Assembly: GCA_949292635.1 (NCBI GenBank)
Contig: CASEZY010000001.1
Location: 62,001-126,000, forward strand
From: an uncultured Methanomassiliicoccales archaeon
Lineage (GTDB): Archaea; Thermoplasmatota; Thermoplasmata; Methanomassiliicoccales; Methanomethylophilaceae
Length of the DNA stretch: 64,000 bases
Direction of reading: 5' to 3'
Position 1 is the stretch's first letter, and every line of letters begins with the position of its first letter. The notes beneath the pieces are model-generated. The model did not search any database and was not told the DNA's origin. It worked only from the letters and a program-made list of their open reading frames with translations. This document shows positions 43,624 through 52,146 of this stretch, one piece after another. The position numbers and the translations under genes are program-made.

Positions 43624-43635
43624 CGAACATGTTCG
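43624..43635. promoter_or_regulatory. Palindrome CGAACATGTTCG before the methyltransferase gene
   Basis: A perfect 12-base palindrome 74 bases before the ATG of the methylcobamide methyltransferase. The identical palindrome stands at 45504-45515 before the MFS gene. Candidate operator for the HTH regulator between them. Confidence 0.65.
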
Positions 43636-43709
43636 TAATGTCTGTTAAGCCATCATAAGCCGTGCTAATGTGTGGCAAAGACAGAGGGATCGACCCGGAG
43701 TGATGTGAT

Positions 43710-44741
43710 ATGGCAGAATACACACCAAAGGAGAGATTCCAAATCGCAATCAAGGGCCAGAAGGCGGACCGTCCCCCGGTCTGCGGTATGACCACGGCCG
43801 GTACCACCGAACTCATGGACTTCACCGGCGCGGCATGGCCCGAGGTCCACGTGGACGCCAAACTGATGGCGAAACTTGGACTGGGGATGTACCCCTTCGT
43901 TGGACTCGAGTCCATAAGGATCCCGTACTGCCTCACCTACGAGGTCGAGGCACTGGGCGGAACGGTGGATCTTGGAAAGAAGAACTCCACGCCCATGGTA
44001 AAGGGAAGCCCGTTCCACGGGAACCCGGATCCGGATTTCGAGCTGATGAGCCCGGAGGAGATGCTGAAGATCCCCAGAAACAAGGTCATCCTGGATGCCG
44101 CGGAGATCATCAACAAGGACCCGCTGTCCAAGGAGCTGCCCACCCTGCTGGGAGTCACCGGACCGTTCACCATCGCCGGACACCTGGCCGGGACCGAGTC
44201 CCTGATCCTGTGGACCATCACCGAGCCCGACGTCACCAAGACGTTCACCAAGTTCACCAGCGAGTACGAGAGGATGTGGCTGGAGCACGTGGAGACCATC
44301 GGGTTCGATTCGATCCAGATGTCCGAACCCACCGCCTCCTACGACATGATCTCCCCGGAGATGTTCGAGGAGTTCGCCGCCCCCAACCTGCGCTGGGTCT
44401 ACGAGCCGCTGAAGGAGACCAAGAAGGTCCTGCACATCTGCGGCAACATGCTCCCCATGCTGGACGAGATGATATCTTCCAACGCGGACGGATTGTCCCT
44501 GGAGGAGAAGACCGACCCCTACAAAGCGGTGGAGAAGAACGCCGGAAGGTGCGCCCTGGTCGGAAACGTGGGTGTCGTGAGCCCGCTGCTGCAGGGAACT
44601 CCTGAGGATGTTGCCAGGGACGCGGTAAGAAGCGCGGATGCCGGATTCAACATCATCTCCGCAGGATGCGGACTGTCCGCACTGATCAAGAAGGAGAACC
44701 TGAAAGCGATGGCGGATGCCATCAAGGCCTACAGGTACTGA
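43710..44741 (+). CDS. Methylcobamide:CoM methyltransferase (MtaA/MtbA family)
   Basis: A 343-residue member of the uroporphyrinogen decarboxylase superfamily that moves a methyl group from a corrinoid protein to coenzyme M. The zinc ligands H242-x-C244 (LHICGN) and C320 (SAGCGLS) match the H-x-C-xn-C site of MtaA/MtbA. GGAGTGATGTGAT precedes the ATG. Whether the corrinoid partner is for methanol (MtaA), methylamines (MtbA) or another substrate cannot be told; no MtxB or MtxC gene is nearby. A regulator and a transporter adjoin it. Confidence 0.87.
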   Translation: MAEYTPKERFQIAIKGQKADRPPVCGMTTAGTTELMDFTGAAWPEVHVDAKLMAKLGLGMYPFVGLESIRIPYCLTYEVEALGGTVDLGKKNSTPMVKGSPFHGNPDPDFELMSPEEMLKIPRNKVILDAAEIINKDPLSKELPTLLGVTGPFTIAGHLAGTESLILWTITEPDVTKTFTKFTSEYERMWLEHVETIGFDSIQMSEPTASYDMISPEMFEEFAAPNLRWVYEPLKETKKVLHICGNMLPMLDEMISSNADGLSLEEKTDPYKAVEKNAGRCALVGNVGVVSPLLQGTPEDVARDAVRSADAGFNIISAGCGLSALIKKENLKAMADAIKAYRY

Positions 44742-44774
44742 GGGTCACACCCATGATTCTCCCGCAAACCCCTT

Positions 44775-45464
44775 TCACCCTATCTTTTCTATGTCCGGTG
44801 CGTGGTTCAGGAACGAGTTGATCACCTTCCGCTCCGCGCTACGGATGATCACGGACATCGTGGATTTGGATAATTCGAAGCTCTCCGCCAGCTGGTCCAC
44901 GCCGATCCTCCTGGGCACGTCGTAGTAGCCGCTGTCGAAGGCGAAGCGCAACACCTCGTACTGCTTGGGAGTGAGCACCCCCTCAGTCTCCACTGAGGTT
45001 GACTGGCACTTGTCGACATTGAACCCTGCGTGGCGGATCCTCTCCACCAGCTTGTTGATCATGATGCTATTGGGGGCCAGCAGATGCCATTCGGTCACGT
45101 AGTCATTGTACGGCACGGCGCGGATCATGAACACCCCGGACTCCGCTATCAGCTGTGCCAGACGGCAGTTGTTGTTGAGGACGATGGCCAGGTAGTGGTT
45201 GTTTGAAACCTTGGTTATGGCGTACTCGCCGAGCAGACTGGCAGTGGTGTTCATGGTGATCTTGGACCCGTTGGTGCCCTTGGGGTCGGTGATGCGGATC
45301 AGCGAACGGCCCATGCCGTCACCGAGATATGAGCAGCGGATTACCTCCACCTTCACCCCCCCCCCTCCATCCCACACCTGGATGGGCAGGAGCATATGGC
45401 AGGCGTTACCCACCGGCCTCTTCCCCTCTATCCTCCTGTCCACCACGATACGCGCGAAATGCAT
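44775..45464 (-). CDS. HTH_10 (bacterioopsin-activator type) transcriptional regulator
   Basis: A 229-residue protein. Residues 1-160 are a sensor-like region without a recognised domain (MHFARIVVDRRIEG onward). The C-terminus LTPKQYEVLRFAFDSGYYDVPRRIGVDQLAESFELSKSTMSVIIRSAERKVI is the Bat-type HTH_10. Such regulators in methyl-using methanogens often control nearby methyltransferase genes. ATG 45464 was chosen because upstream in-frame sequence lacks coding character. It lies between the methyltransferase and the MFS gene, both of which carry the same palindrome. Confidence 0.88.
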   Translation of the reverse strand: MHFARIVVDRRIEGKRPVGNACHMLLPIQVWDGGGGVKVEVIRCSYLGDGMGRSLIRITDPKGTNGSKITMNTTASLLGEYAITKVSNNHYLAIVLNNNCRLAQLIAESGVFMIRAVPYNDYVTEWHLLAPNSIMINKLVERIRHAGFNVDKCQSTSVETEGVLTPKQYEVLRFAFDSGYYDVPRRIGVDQLAESFELSKSTMSVIIRSAERKVINSFLNHAPDIEKIG

Positions 45465-45503
45465 TGCAATCACTAAATGACCAGTCCTAAAAATAGGATG
45501 ATA

Positions 45504-45515
45504 CGAACATGTTCG
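45504..45515. promoter_or_regulatory. Palindrome CGAACATGTTCG before the MFS gene
   Basis: Identical to the element at 43624-43635. It lies between the divergent regulator and MFS genes, 12 bases upstream of a rightward TATA-like CTTATACAT (45525-45533 region) and about 10 bases from a leftward CTATTTTTAG box that could serve the regulator. Confidence 0.65.
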
Positions 45516-45595
45516 CGGTCTCCGCCTTATACATAGCAACCCCATGTGAACCCAAGGTTTGCTTCCCCTGTCTTTGCCGTGATAGAGGGATACAA

Positions 45596-46900
45596 ATGAC
45601 AATCAACCCAGAAGAGAAGAAGAAGGTGTTCAGCTACCGCTGGATCATCTTCATCGTGCTGGCGATAGCCTACTTCTTCGTATACTTCCACAGGACCACC
45701 GGAGGTGCGATCTCCGGTATGATGCAGGACGCATTCAGCGTCGGTCCTGCGGCGGTGGCATTGCTGGCATCGGCATATCTCTATGCATACACGCTGATGC
45801 AGTTACCCAGCGGTATCCTCACCGACAAGTTCGGACCGAGGAAGGCCGCTTCCGTGTTCATCATCCTGCTCGCGATCGGTTCGGTGCTCTGCGCCCTGGC
45901 GGAGCCGATGAACAACTTCAACATAATGATCGCAGGAAAGTTCGTCATCGGTATCGGTGCGGCGGTCATCTACATCCCGATTATGAAGGTGCTGGCCGTC
46001 TGGTACAAGAAGGACGAATTCGCATCCATGAGCGGCATCCTGCTACTGGTGGGTAACGTCGGAGGAATCGCCGCCGCCACCCCCATGGTCATCATGATGG
46101 AGAACCTGGGCATCGACGGCACCTACTACGTGCTCGCGGCCATCACCGCCATCATCGGTGTGCTGACCTATGTCCTCGTACGCAACCACCCCAAAGAGAT
46201 GGGTCTGCCCTCCATCGAGGAGATCGTCTCCGAGGAGACCGGAGAGCCCATCACCGAGTCCACCTCCGAGAAGATCCCCATGATGGTGGCACTGAAGAAG
46301 ACCTTCTCCAGCGGACTGAACTTCTGGCCCCTGGCCATCTGGTTCTTCTGCATATACGGGACCATCATGCTCTGGCAGGCCTCCCAGGCCGGCGGATTCT
46401 ACTTCAACGTGGGCGGATACGCCACCGGCGAATACGCACTGTTCATCACCATGGTGGGTGTGGGAATGGTCTTCGGATGCCCCCTGGCGGGTATGCTGTC
46501 AGATAAGGTCCTCAAATCCAGGAAGAAGGTGCTGATCGTCGGTACCGTTATGTACACGATCATCTGGGCAGTGATATGGCTGACAGCCGGCAACGCGGAC
46601 ATCTTGCAGAACAACATAATCCAGATGGCGATCAACTTCCTCTTCGGATTCTTCGGCGGATTCTTCGTGGTGTCCTACGCCCAGATCAAGGAGCTGTTCC
46701 CGGTGGGTATGGCAGGTACGTCCACGGCGGCACTCAACCTGTTCCCCTTCGCCGGAGGCGCCATCCTGATCACCATCGCCGGATTCATGGTGTCCAACAG
46801 CACCCTGGCCGAGTATCAAACGGTGTGGATGATGGCCTTCATCCTGATGGTCATCGGCTGCGTCTGCGCATTCCTATCAAAAGAGAAAGCAAGGAACTGA
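45596..46900 (+). CDS. MFS transporter (12 helices)
   Basis: A 434-residue major facilitator with motif A variant GILTDKFGPRKAASVFI after helix 2, a central loop (residues 205-235) and a second half beginning at FWPLAIWFFCIYG. It resembles organic-anion/sugar-phosphate type MFS carriers. GAGGGATACAA precedes ATG 45596. Its palindrome and the neighbouring methyltransferase and regulator suggest that it imports the methylated substrate, or a related compound. It is closed by an intrinsic terminator. Confidence 0.87.
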   Translation: MTINPEEKKKVFSYRWIIFIVLAIAYFFVYFHRTTGGAISGMMQDAFSVGPAAVALLASAYLYAYTLMQLPSGILTDKFGPRKAASVFIILLAIGSVLCALAEPMNNFNIMIAGKFVIGIGAAVIYIPIMKVLAVWYKKDEFASMSGILLLVGNVGGIAAATPMVIMMENLGIDGTYYVLAAITAIIGVLTYVLVRNHPKEMGLPSIEEIVSEETGEPITESTSEKIPMMVALKKTFSSGLNFWPLAIWFFCIYGTIMLWQASQAGGFYFNVGGYATGEYALFITMVGVGMVFGCPLAGMLSDKVLKSRKKVLIVGTVMYTIIWAVIWLTAGNADILQNNIIQMAINFLFGFFGGFFVVSYAQIKELFPVGMAGTSTAALNLFPFAGGAILITIAGFMVSNSTLAEYQTVWMMAFILMVIGCVCAFLSKEKARN

Positions 46901-46910
46901 TGCCAAAACC

Positions 46911-46944
46911 GCGGACGGGAGACCGTCCGCTTCTTCCCTTTTTT
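46911..46944 (+). terminator. Intrinsic terminator after MFS
   Basis: GCGGACGG and CCGTCCGC pair around GAGA (46911-46930), followed by a pyrimidine-rich tract with six T's at 46939-46944. Confidence 0.75.
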
Positions 46945-47021
46945 ACACCTGAAAGAGCCCGGTTTCAAGGGTTTTTCCGCATTCCGTCAGTTATTTGTGA
47001 TGATATCGGTGTGCCCCACCC

Positions 47022-47414
47022 ATGAGTACCATCGTCATCTATGCGTCAACCGCGGGCAACACCAAGGCCGCCGCGGAGTACATCGCATCCAAGACCGGGG
47101 GCAGGGCGATCCCCGTATCCGACGTGAAGACATCCGACATCGATTGGGCGGACACCGTGGTCTTCGGCAGCCGCATCCACGCCGGCGGTGTCTCCAAGGA
47201 CATCCTCCGCTGCATGGAGGACAACAAGGACCTGCTGTCCGGGAAGAAGGTGGCCATGTACATCTGCTGCATGTTCGACGGATGCAAGGGCGACGACCAG
47301 TGCAAGACCGTCTCCGGCAAGGTGGGCATGGAGTGCACCTACTTCACCTCCATGAAGAAGAAGCTGAAGAACAACGACACCTTGGAGTTGGACGCATTCA
47401 TCGCCAAACTCTGA
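47022..47414 (+). CDS. Flavodoxin-domain protein (HemG-like)
   Basis: A 130-residue flavodoxin fold. The phosphate-binding loop YASTAGNTKAAAEYI is at the N-terminus, and VVFGSRIHAGGV and VAMYICCMFDGCKGD are the second and third flavin loops. The short form resembles flavodoxin-type protoporphyrinogen oxidase (HemG-like). In methanogens such proteins are electron carriers of unknown partner. Two cysteine pairs in the third loop are unusual and could be redox-active. Confidence 0.8.
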   Translation: MSTIVIYASTAGNTKAAAEYIASKTGGRAIPVSDVKTSDIDWADTVVFGSRIHAGGVSKDILRCMEDNKDLLSGKKVAMYICCMFDGCKGDDQCKTVSGKVGMECTYFTSMKKKLKNNDTLELDAFIAKL

Positions 47415-47468
47415 AACGGCTTACCCAACCCCCTTACCTTTATTGCCTTTCCTTTATTGTATATATTT

Positions 47469-47520
47469 TCTATATATCACTATATAGATTCTATATTGAT
47501 ATATTCTAATCAATATAATA
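47469..47520 (+). promoter_or_regulatory. AT-rich promoter with two inverted repeats before pstS
   Basis: CTATATA/TATATAG (47470-47476, 47481-47487) and ATATTGAT/ATCAATAT (47493-47500, 47509-47516) are perfect pairs. TCTATATATC (47469-47478) and CTATATAG (47480-47487) occur again at 52127-52136 and 52096-52103 before the AbrB-PhoU gene. The block probably holds the TATA box and a phosphate-responsive operator. Confidence 0.55.
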
Positions 47521-47574
47521 CATCGAGCAACTATATACGCAGAATCGGAAAGTCAACCTCCGAGGTGCAAAACC

Positions 47575-48468
47575 TTGGACAACAAGATAATCGCAATCAT
47601 CGTCGTGGCGATCGTCGCCGTTGCGGGAGTGGGAGCATTCTTCCTGCTCAACAACAACGGCGGGGACAACTCCGGTGCCTACGCAGTGAATGTGGACGGC
47701 GTCGAGGCCACCGAGGCCCACGTCACCGACGGCACATACACCATCCAGAGGAATCTGATCGTCTGCATCAAGGGCGAGCTGACCGCTGCCCCCTACGATG
47801 TTCAGCACTTCCTGAACTACATCACCAGCACCGAGGGACAGGCTGTCCTGGGCGAGGAGTTCGTTCCCCTCGCATCATCCCAGATGACCACCGTCCCCGG
47901 CAATCCCACTGAGGCCATCACCCTCACCATCACCGGCTCCACCACCATCGAGCCCATCATGAACGAGCTTGCCGAGGCCTACGAGGCCAAGTACTCCGGC
48001 AGCGGACAGACCATCAACATCAGCATCTCCGGCGGGGGATCCGGTGTCGGAGCCTCCAACGTGGCCGCCGACACATCCGACATCGGCATGTGCTCCAGGG
48101 ACCTGAAGGCCAGCGAGATCGACCAGGGCCTCAGCTCCGTGCAGATCGGCAGGGACGGTGTGGCCGTCATCGTCAACGGTGCCGGTGTCGAGAACCTGAC
48201 CCTCGAGCAGATCGCCAAGATCTACAGCGGCGAGTACACCAACTGGAACCAGGTCGGCGGTGCGGACAAGACCATCGCCGTCTTCGCCAGGGACGACTCC
48301 TCCGGAACCAGGGAGTGCTTCGATGGAAAGATGGGAGAGGCCGTCTCCGGTTGGGATATGAAGACCGGTGTCGTCGAACACAACTCCACCAACGCCGTGC
48401 TGAACGCCGTGAAGACCACCGACGGCGGTATCGGGTACGTGAGCATCGGCGCCCTGAAGGACCTCTGA
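47575..48468 (+). CDS. pstS: Phosphate-binding protein PstS, apparently circularly permuted
   Basis: A 297-residue extracellular solute-binding protein with an N-terminal hydrophobic anchor (residues 5-25). Residues 36-100 (VNVDGVEATEAHVTDGTYTIQR ... EGQAVLGEEFVPLA) correspond to the C-terminal end of normal PstS. Residues 115-297 then give the canonical N-terminal start (TLTITGSTTIEPIMNEL), SGGGSGVG, DIGMCSRDL, DDSSGTRE and end at GIGYVSIGALKDL, where the normal protein would continue. Domain order is thus rotated. Start is TTG with GAGGTG seven bases upstream. It heads the pst operon. Confidence 0.88.
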   Translation: MDNKIIAIIVVAIVAVAGVGAFFLLNNNGGDNSGAYAVNVDGVEATEAHVTDGTYTIQRNLIVCIKGELTAAPYDVQHFLNYITSTEGQAVLGEEFVPLASSQMTTVPGNPTEAITLTITGSTTIEPIMNELAEAYEAKYSGSGQTINISISGGGSGVGASNVAADTSDIGMCSRDLKASEIDQGLSSVQIGRDGVAVIVNGAGVENLTLEQIAKIYSGEYTNWNQVGGADKTIAVFARDDSSGTRECFDGKMGEAVSGWDMKTGVVEHNSTNAVLNAVKTTDGGIGYVSIGALKDL

Positions 48469-48477
48469 AACCTTTCT

Positions 48478-48497
48478 GCGGGGGATCCGTCCCCCGC
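48478..48497 (+). terminator. Hairpin between pstS and pstCA
   Basis: GCGGGGG and CCCCCGC pair around ATCCGT, 9 bases after the pstS stop and followed by TTTCCC. A partial terminator here would give more binding protein than permease. Confidence 0.55.
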
Positions 48498-48520
48498 TTT
48501 CCCTTCGAACCGGTGATATC

Positions 48521-50524
48521 ATGGAGGCATATCAGCACGGCCTTGCCAAGAGGAGCAGCGCTGAAAAGGACCAGATAATCAAGTACATACTGACCGCCGT
48601 ATCGGCCGTGGCCGTGCTGGCGATCTTTCTAATCATCCTGTTCATAGCATACAACAGCGCGGATGCCTTCGCCAACGTGGGCATCCTGGAGTTCCTGTTC
48701 GGCACCACCTGGGATCCCGCGGACGGCATCTACGGCGCGGTGCCGGTGATCACGGGAACCATACTCGTCACATTGGGCGCGGTGGCATTCGCCGTACCCG
48801 TTGGTGTCGGATGTGCCATCTACATATCCGAGGTGGCCCCCGTCAAGTACCGCAACATACTCAAACCCGTCTGCGAGGTGTTCGCGGGCATCCCCTCCGT
48901 GGTCTACGGTTTCATCGGCCTGGTGGTGATGGTGCCCATCATCCAGGACATCTTCAGCGGACAGACCGTCTACGGCTCCTCGTGGCTGGCTGGATCGCTC
49001 CTCCTCGGGGTGATGGCGCTGCCCACGGTCATCTCCGTGTCCGAGGACGCCATACACGCAGTGCCCCAGTCATACAGGGAGGCATCCCTGGCAATGGGCG
49101 CATCCAAGTGGGAGACCACCATCAAGGTGATCGTCCCCGCAGCCATATCCGGCATATCCGCCGCAGCCATCCTGGGGATCGGGAGGGCGATCGGCGAGAC
49201 CATGGCGGTGATGATGGTCACCGGCAACAACCCGGTGTTCCCCGACCCGCTGTGGAACATATTCTCCGTCATAACAACGATCACGGGAACCCTGGCATCC
49301 GAGATGCCCGAGGTCGTCTTCGGAAGCGTACACTACTCCGCGCTCTTCGCACTGGCACTTATCCTCATGATCATGGTGCTGTTCATCAACTACTGCGCCC
49401 GCGTGGTGATCAGGCGCACCAGGAGGAGGTTCGGCGAGGACGGCGACAAGAATGGAAGGCTCTCCGCCATCATCGGACGCGCCGCCGACCGCTTGATGGA
49501 GAGCCCCGCCTTCAGGAAGATGGCTGCCAGGAAACAGGAGATCCTCCGGGCGGTGGGAGCGGTGCTGCTCTTCGTCTTCGCCTGGATGATGCTGTCCCTG
49601 TTCACCGACGGCCTGATCGCCATGGTCGCCGGGATCGCGGTCACCGTGGCCGTAATCGGAATCATAAGGTATCTTCAGACAGGGGACTCCAAGACAACGC
49701 AGGAACTGTGCCACGGGAGCCTGGGGATACTCATGGCCATGGTCGTGATGATCCTGGTGATCATCATCGGGTACATCTTCATCAACGGCATCCCCGCCCT
49801 CTCCTGGGAGTTCCTCACCGAGTCCCCCAGCAGGATGGGCCGCGAGGGAGGCATCTTCCCCGCGATCGTCGGAACCCTCGAGCTCATGGCCGGGACCATA
49901 GCCATCGCCCTGCCCCTGGGCATAATCGCCGGGGTCTACCTGGCGGAGTACTCCGCCGACAACAGGTGGACCCGCATCATACGCGAAGCCATCGACATCC
50001 TGAACGGCACGCCGTCCATCGTCTTCGGACTGTTCGGCATGGCCATGTTCGTGCAGATGATGGGCTGGGGCAGGTCGATGATCGCCGGATGGATAACGCT
50101 GGCACTGATGATCCTGCCCGTCATAATCAGGACCACGGAGGAGGCCGTGATCACGGTCCCCCACGAGCTGAGGGAGGCGTCCAGGGCGATGGGGGCGTCC
50201 AAGTGGCAGACCACCGTGAAGGTGGTCCTGCCCGCCGCCATCAGCGGCATAGTAACCGGTTCCATTCTGGCACTGGGCCGTGCCGCCGGAGAGACCGCCC
50301 CGATTATGTTCACTGCGGCGGTGGGATTCTCCACCAGCATGGCGGGCAGCATATTCGAACCCGTGATGGCGCTGCCGTACCACCTGTACTACCTCTCCAT
50401 GGAGGTCACGGGCGCAACGACCCAGCAGTACGGAACCGCCTGCGTTCTGCTGATCATCGTGCTGAGCATGTTCCTGTTCGCATCCTGGATCAGATACCGC
50501 AGCAACAAGAAGATCAGATGGTGA
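48521..50524 (+). CDS. pstCA: Fused phosphate permease PstC-PstA
   Basis: A 667-residue membrane protein made of two ABC permease units. Residues 1-305 match PstC ([14 protein letters not shown], then [28 protein letters not shown]). A helical linker with further membrane spans (about 340-420) leads to PstA (residues 420-667, with [28 protein letters not shown] and [14 protein letters not shown]). Normally these are separate genes. The two EAA loops bind the PstB dimer. It sits between pstS and pstB. Confidence 0.92.
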   Translation: MEAYQHGLAKRSSAEKDQIIKYILTAVSAVAVLAIFLIILFIAYNSADAFANVGILEFLFGTTWDPADGIYGAVPVITGTILVTLGAVAFAVPVGVGCAIYISEVAPVKYRNILKPVCEVFAGIPSVVYGFIGLVVMVPIIQDIFSGQTVYGSSWLAGSLLLGVMALPTVISVSEDAIHAVPQSYREASLAMGASKWETTIKVIVPAAISGISAAAILGIGRAIGETMAVMMVTGNNPVFPDPLWNIFSVITTITGTLASEMPEVVFGSVHYSALFALALILMIMVLFINYCARVVIRRTRRRFGEDGDKNGRLSAIIGRAADRLMESPAFRKMAARKQEILRAVGAVLLFVFAWMMLSLFTDGLIAMVAGIAVTVAVIGIIRYLQTGDSKTTQELCHGSLGILMAMVVMILVIIIGYIFINGIPALSWEFLTESPSRMGREGGIFPAIVGTLELMAGTIAIALPLGIIAGVYLAEYSADNRWTRIIREAIDILNGTPSIVFGLFGMAMFVQMMGWGRSMIAGWITLALMILPVIIRTTEEAVITVPHELREASRAMGASKWQTTVKVVLPAAISGIVTGSILALGRAAGETAPIMFTAAVGFSTSMAGSIFEPVMALPYHLYYLSMEVTGATTQQYGTACVLLIIVLSMFLFASWIRYRSNKKIRW

Positions 50525-50529
50525 TAACA

Positions 50530-51321
50530 ATGGATACCGAAACAATCAACACCGCCGTCCCCAAGGACGACGTCGTCGTGGACATCAGGAACATCAACCT
50601 GTGGTACGGCGAGAAGCAGGCCCTGTTCGATGTCTCCATGCCGGTAAGGAAGAACCGCATCACCGCCCTCATCGGGCCGTCCGGATGCGGGAAGTCCACC
50701 CTGCTCAGGAGCATCAACAGGATGAACGACCTGGTGGAGGGATGCAGGATCGAGGGGCAGATGCTCTTCGACGGGGACGACCTCTACGCCCCGGACGTGG
50801 ACATCAACGCCCTGAGGACGAGGATCGGCATGATCTTCCAGAAGCCCAACCCCTTCCCCATGTCCATCAGGGACAACATAACCTACGGACCGAGGATCCA
50901 CGGCATCCGTGACAAGGCGGAGCTGGACGAGATCGTGGAGTCCTGCCTGCAGAAGGCGGCCCTCTACGACGAGGTGGCGGACCGTCTGGACAAATCGGCG
51001 CTAGGCCTCTCCGGCGGACAGCAACAGAGGCTGTGCATCGCACGCGCGCTCTCCGTCAATCCGGAGGTGCTGCTGATGGACGAGCCTACCTCCGCCTTGG
51101 ATCCGATCGCCACATCCAAGATCGAGGACCTGGCCATCGAGCTGAAGAAGGATTACACAGTGGCCATCGTGACCCACAACATGCAGCAGGCGTCCCGCAT
51201 CAGCGACTACACCGGGTTCATGTATCTGGGCAAGATGATCGAGTTCGGCGACACCGAACCCATGTTCAACAAGCCCAAGGAAGAGATGACCGAGAGATAC
51301 CTCACGGGAAGGTTCGGGTGA
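50530..51321 (+). CDS. pstB: Phosphate ABC transporter ATP-binding protein PstB
   Basis: A 263-residue ATPase. Walker A is GPSGCGKS, the Q-loop is [13 protein letters not shown] (PstB-specific), the signature is LSGGQQQR, Walker B is [12 protein letters not shown], and the switch histidine is in VTHNMQQA. It powers phosphate import through the fused PstCA. ATG 50530 is the first start after the pstCA stop, five bases downstream. Confidence 0.96.
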   Translation: MDTETINTAVPKDDVVVDIRNINLWYGEKQALFDVSMPVRKNRITALIGPSGCGKSTLLRSINRMNDLVEGCRIEGQMLFDGDDLYAPDVDINALRTRIGMIFQKPNPFPMSIRDNITYGPRIHGIRDKAELDEIVESCLQKAALYDEVADRLDKSALGLSGGQQQRLCIARALSVNPEVLLMDEPTSALDPIATSKIEDLAIELKKDYTVAIVTHNMQQASRISDYTGFMYLGKMIEFGDTEPMFNKPKEEMTERYLTGRFG

Positions 51322-51325
51322 TAGC

Positions 51326-51973
51326 ATGCAGAGATTCGTAGAAGACATAGACGCCATGACGGCGGAGACCGTGGAGATGGGAAGGCTGGCGGCGAAGATG
51401 ATCGCCATGTCCATAGACGCGGTGACCAACAACGACCTGAGGAAGGCGGAGGAGGTCATCGGCGACTTCGAGACCATGAGCCGCTACGACACAGAGATCG
51501 AGGACATGGCCACCAGGATCCTCACCCTGTATCAGCCCACAGCGATGGACACCAGGACCATCGTAGCCGTATTGAAGTCGATCACGTACCTGGAGAGGAT
51601 CGGCAAGTACAGCAAGAACATCGCCATCGCCACGGAGTACCTGTCGGGCAAGGAATCCTATCCCCCGCTGAATCTGATAAGGCCTATGGGTGACACCGTG
51701 GTGAAGATGGTGAACATCGTCACCAAGGGATTCGAGGAGAGGTCGGTGGACGACTTCGGCAGCATAGTGGAGATGGACGACTTCCTGGACGAGACCATGA
51801 GGAAGAGCCTGATCGAGATCGTGGGATTCATCAACACCAACGAGAACAGCGCCGATGTGTGCACCTACTACATCTCCATCCTCAAGTTCCTCGAGAGGGT
51901 GGGGGACCACGCCTGCAAGATGGCCGAGAAGATCAACTTCATGGTCACCGGCATGCACGCAGTCATCCGCTGA
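51326..51973 (+). CDS. phoU: Phosphate uptake regulator PhoU
   Basis: A 215-residue protein of two three-helix PhoU repeats. Metal-cluster motifs E/D-xxx-D are seen in ETMSRYDTEIEDMATRIL and LERIGKYSKNIA, and again in FLERVGDHACKMAEKI. It begins 4 bases after pstB. PhoU dampens Pst activity when phosphate is plentiful. A terminator follows it. Confidence 0.94.
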   Translation: MQRFVEDIDAMTAETVEMGRLAAKMIAMSIDAVTNNDLRKAEEVIGDFETMSRYDTEIEDMATRILTLYQPTAMDTRTIVAVLKSITYLERIGKYSKNIAIATEYLSGKESYPPLNLIRPMGDTVVKMVNIVTKGFEERSVDDFGSIVEMDDFLDETMRKSLIEIVGFINTNENSADVCTYYISILKFLERVGDHACKMAEKINFMVTGMHAVIR

Positions 51974-51979
51974 ACAAAC

Positions 51980-52010
51980 CGGGGGAACATCCCCCGTCTT
52001 CGATTTTTCC
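51980..52010 (+). terminator. Terminator after phoU
   Basis: CGGGGG and CCCCCG pair around AACAT (51980-51996), followed by TCTTCGATTTTT. It separates the pst operon from the AbrB-PhoU gene, which has its own promoter. Confidence 0.65.
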
Positions 52011-52077
52011 TACTTCTCAAAGGCTTTCGAGAACGTTCACATACCGAGAACTGTGGAAGTCTGGCACTTGTACGATC

Positions 52078-52136
52078 GAACGTTCTGTATGTATTCTATA
52101 TAGAACTATATTCTTTATATGGATTATCTATATATC
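52078..52136 (+). promoter_or_regulatory. Promoter of AbrB-PhoU gene with motifs shared with pstS
   Basis: GAACGTTC appears at 52031-52038 and 52078-52085. TTCTATATAGAA (52094-52105) is a perfect 12-base palindrome, and TCTATATATC (52127-52136) and CTATATAG match elements in the pstS promoter. TTTATATG near 52114-52121 is the likely TATA box, about 26-30 bases before the ATG, so the message would be leaderless. Confidence 0.5.
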
Positions 52137-52146
52137 CAATCCGATT

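Noticed and set aside
48811-50529. Open frame upstream of and continuous with pstB, suggesting a fusion
   Set aside because: The upstream part is an Arg/His-rich shadow of pstCA; PstB begins at ATG 50530.
49070-50545. 491-codon minus-strand frame opposite pstCA
   Set aside because: Same kind of shadow; no motif or start context.
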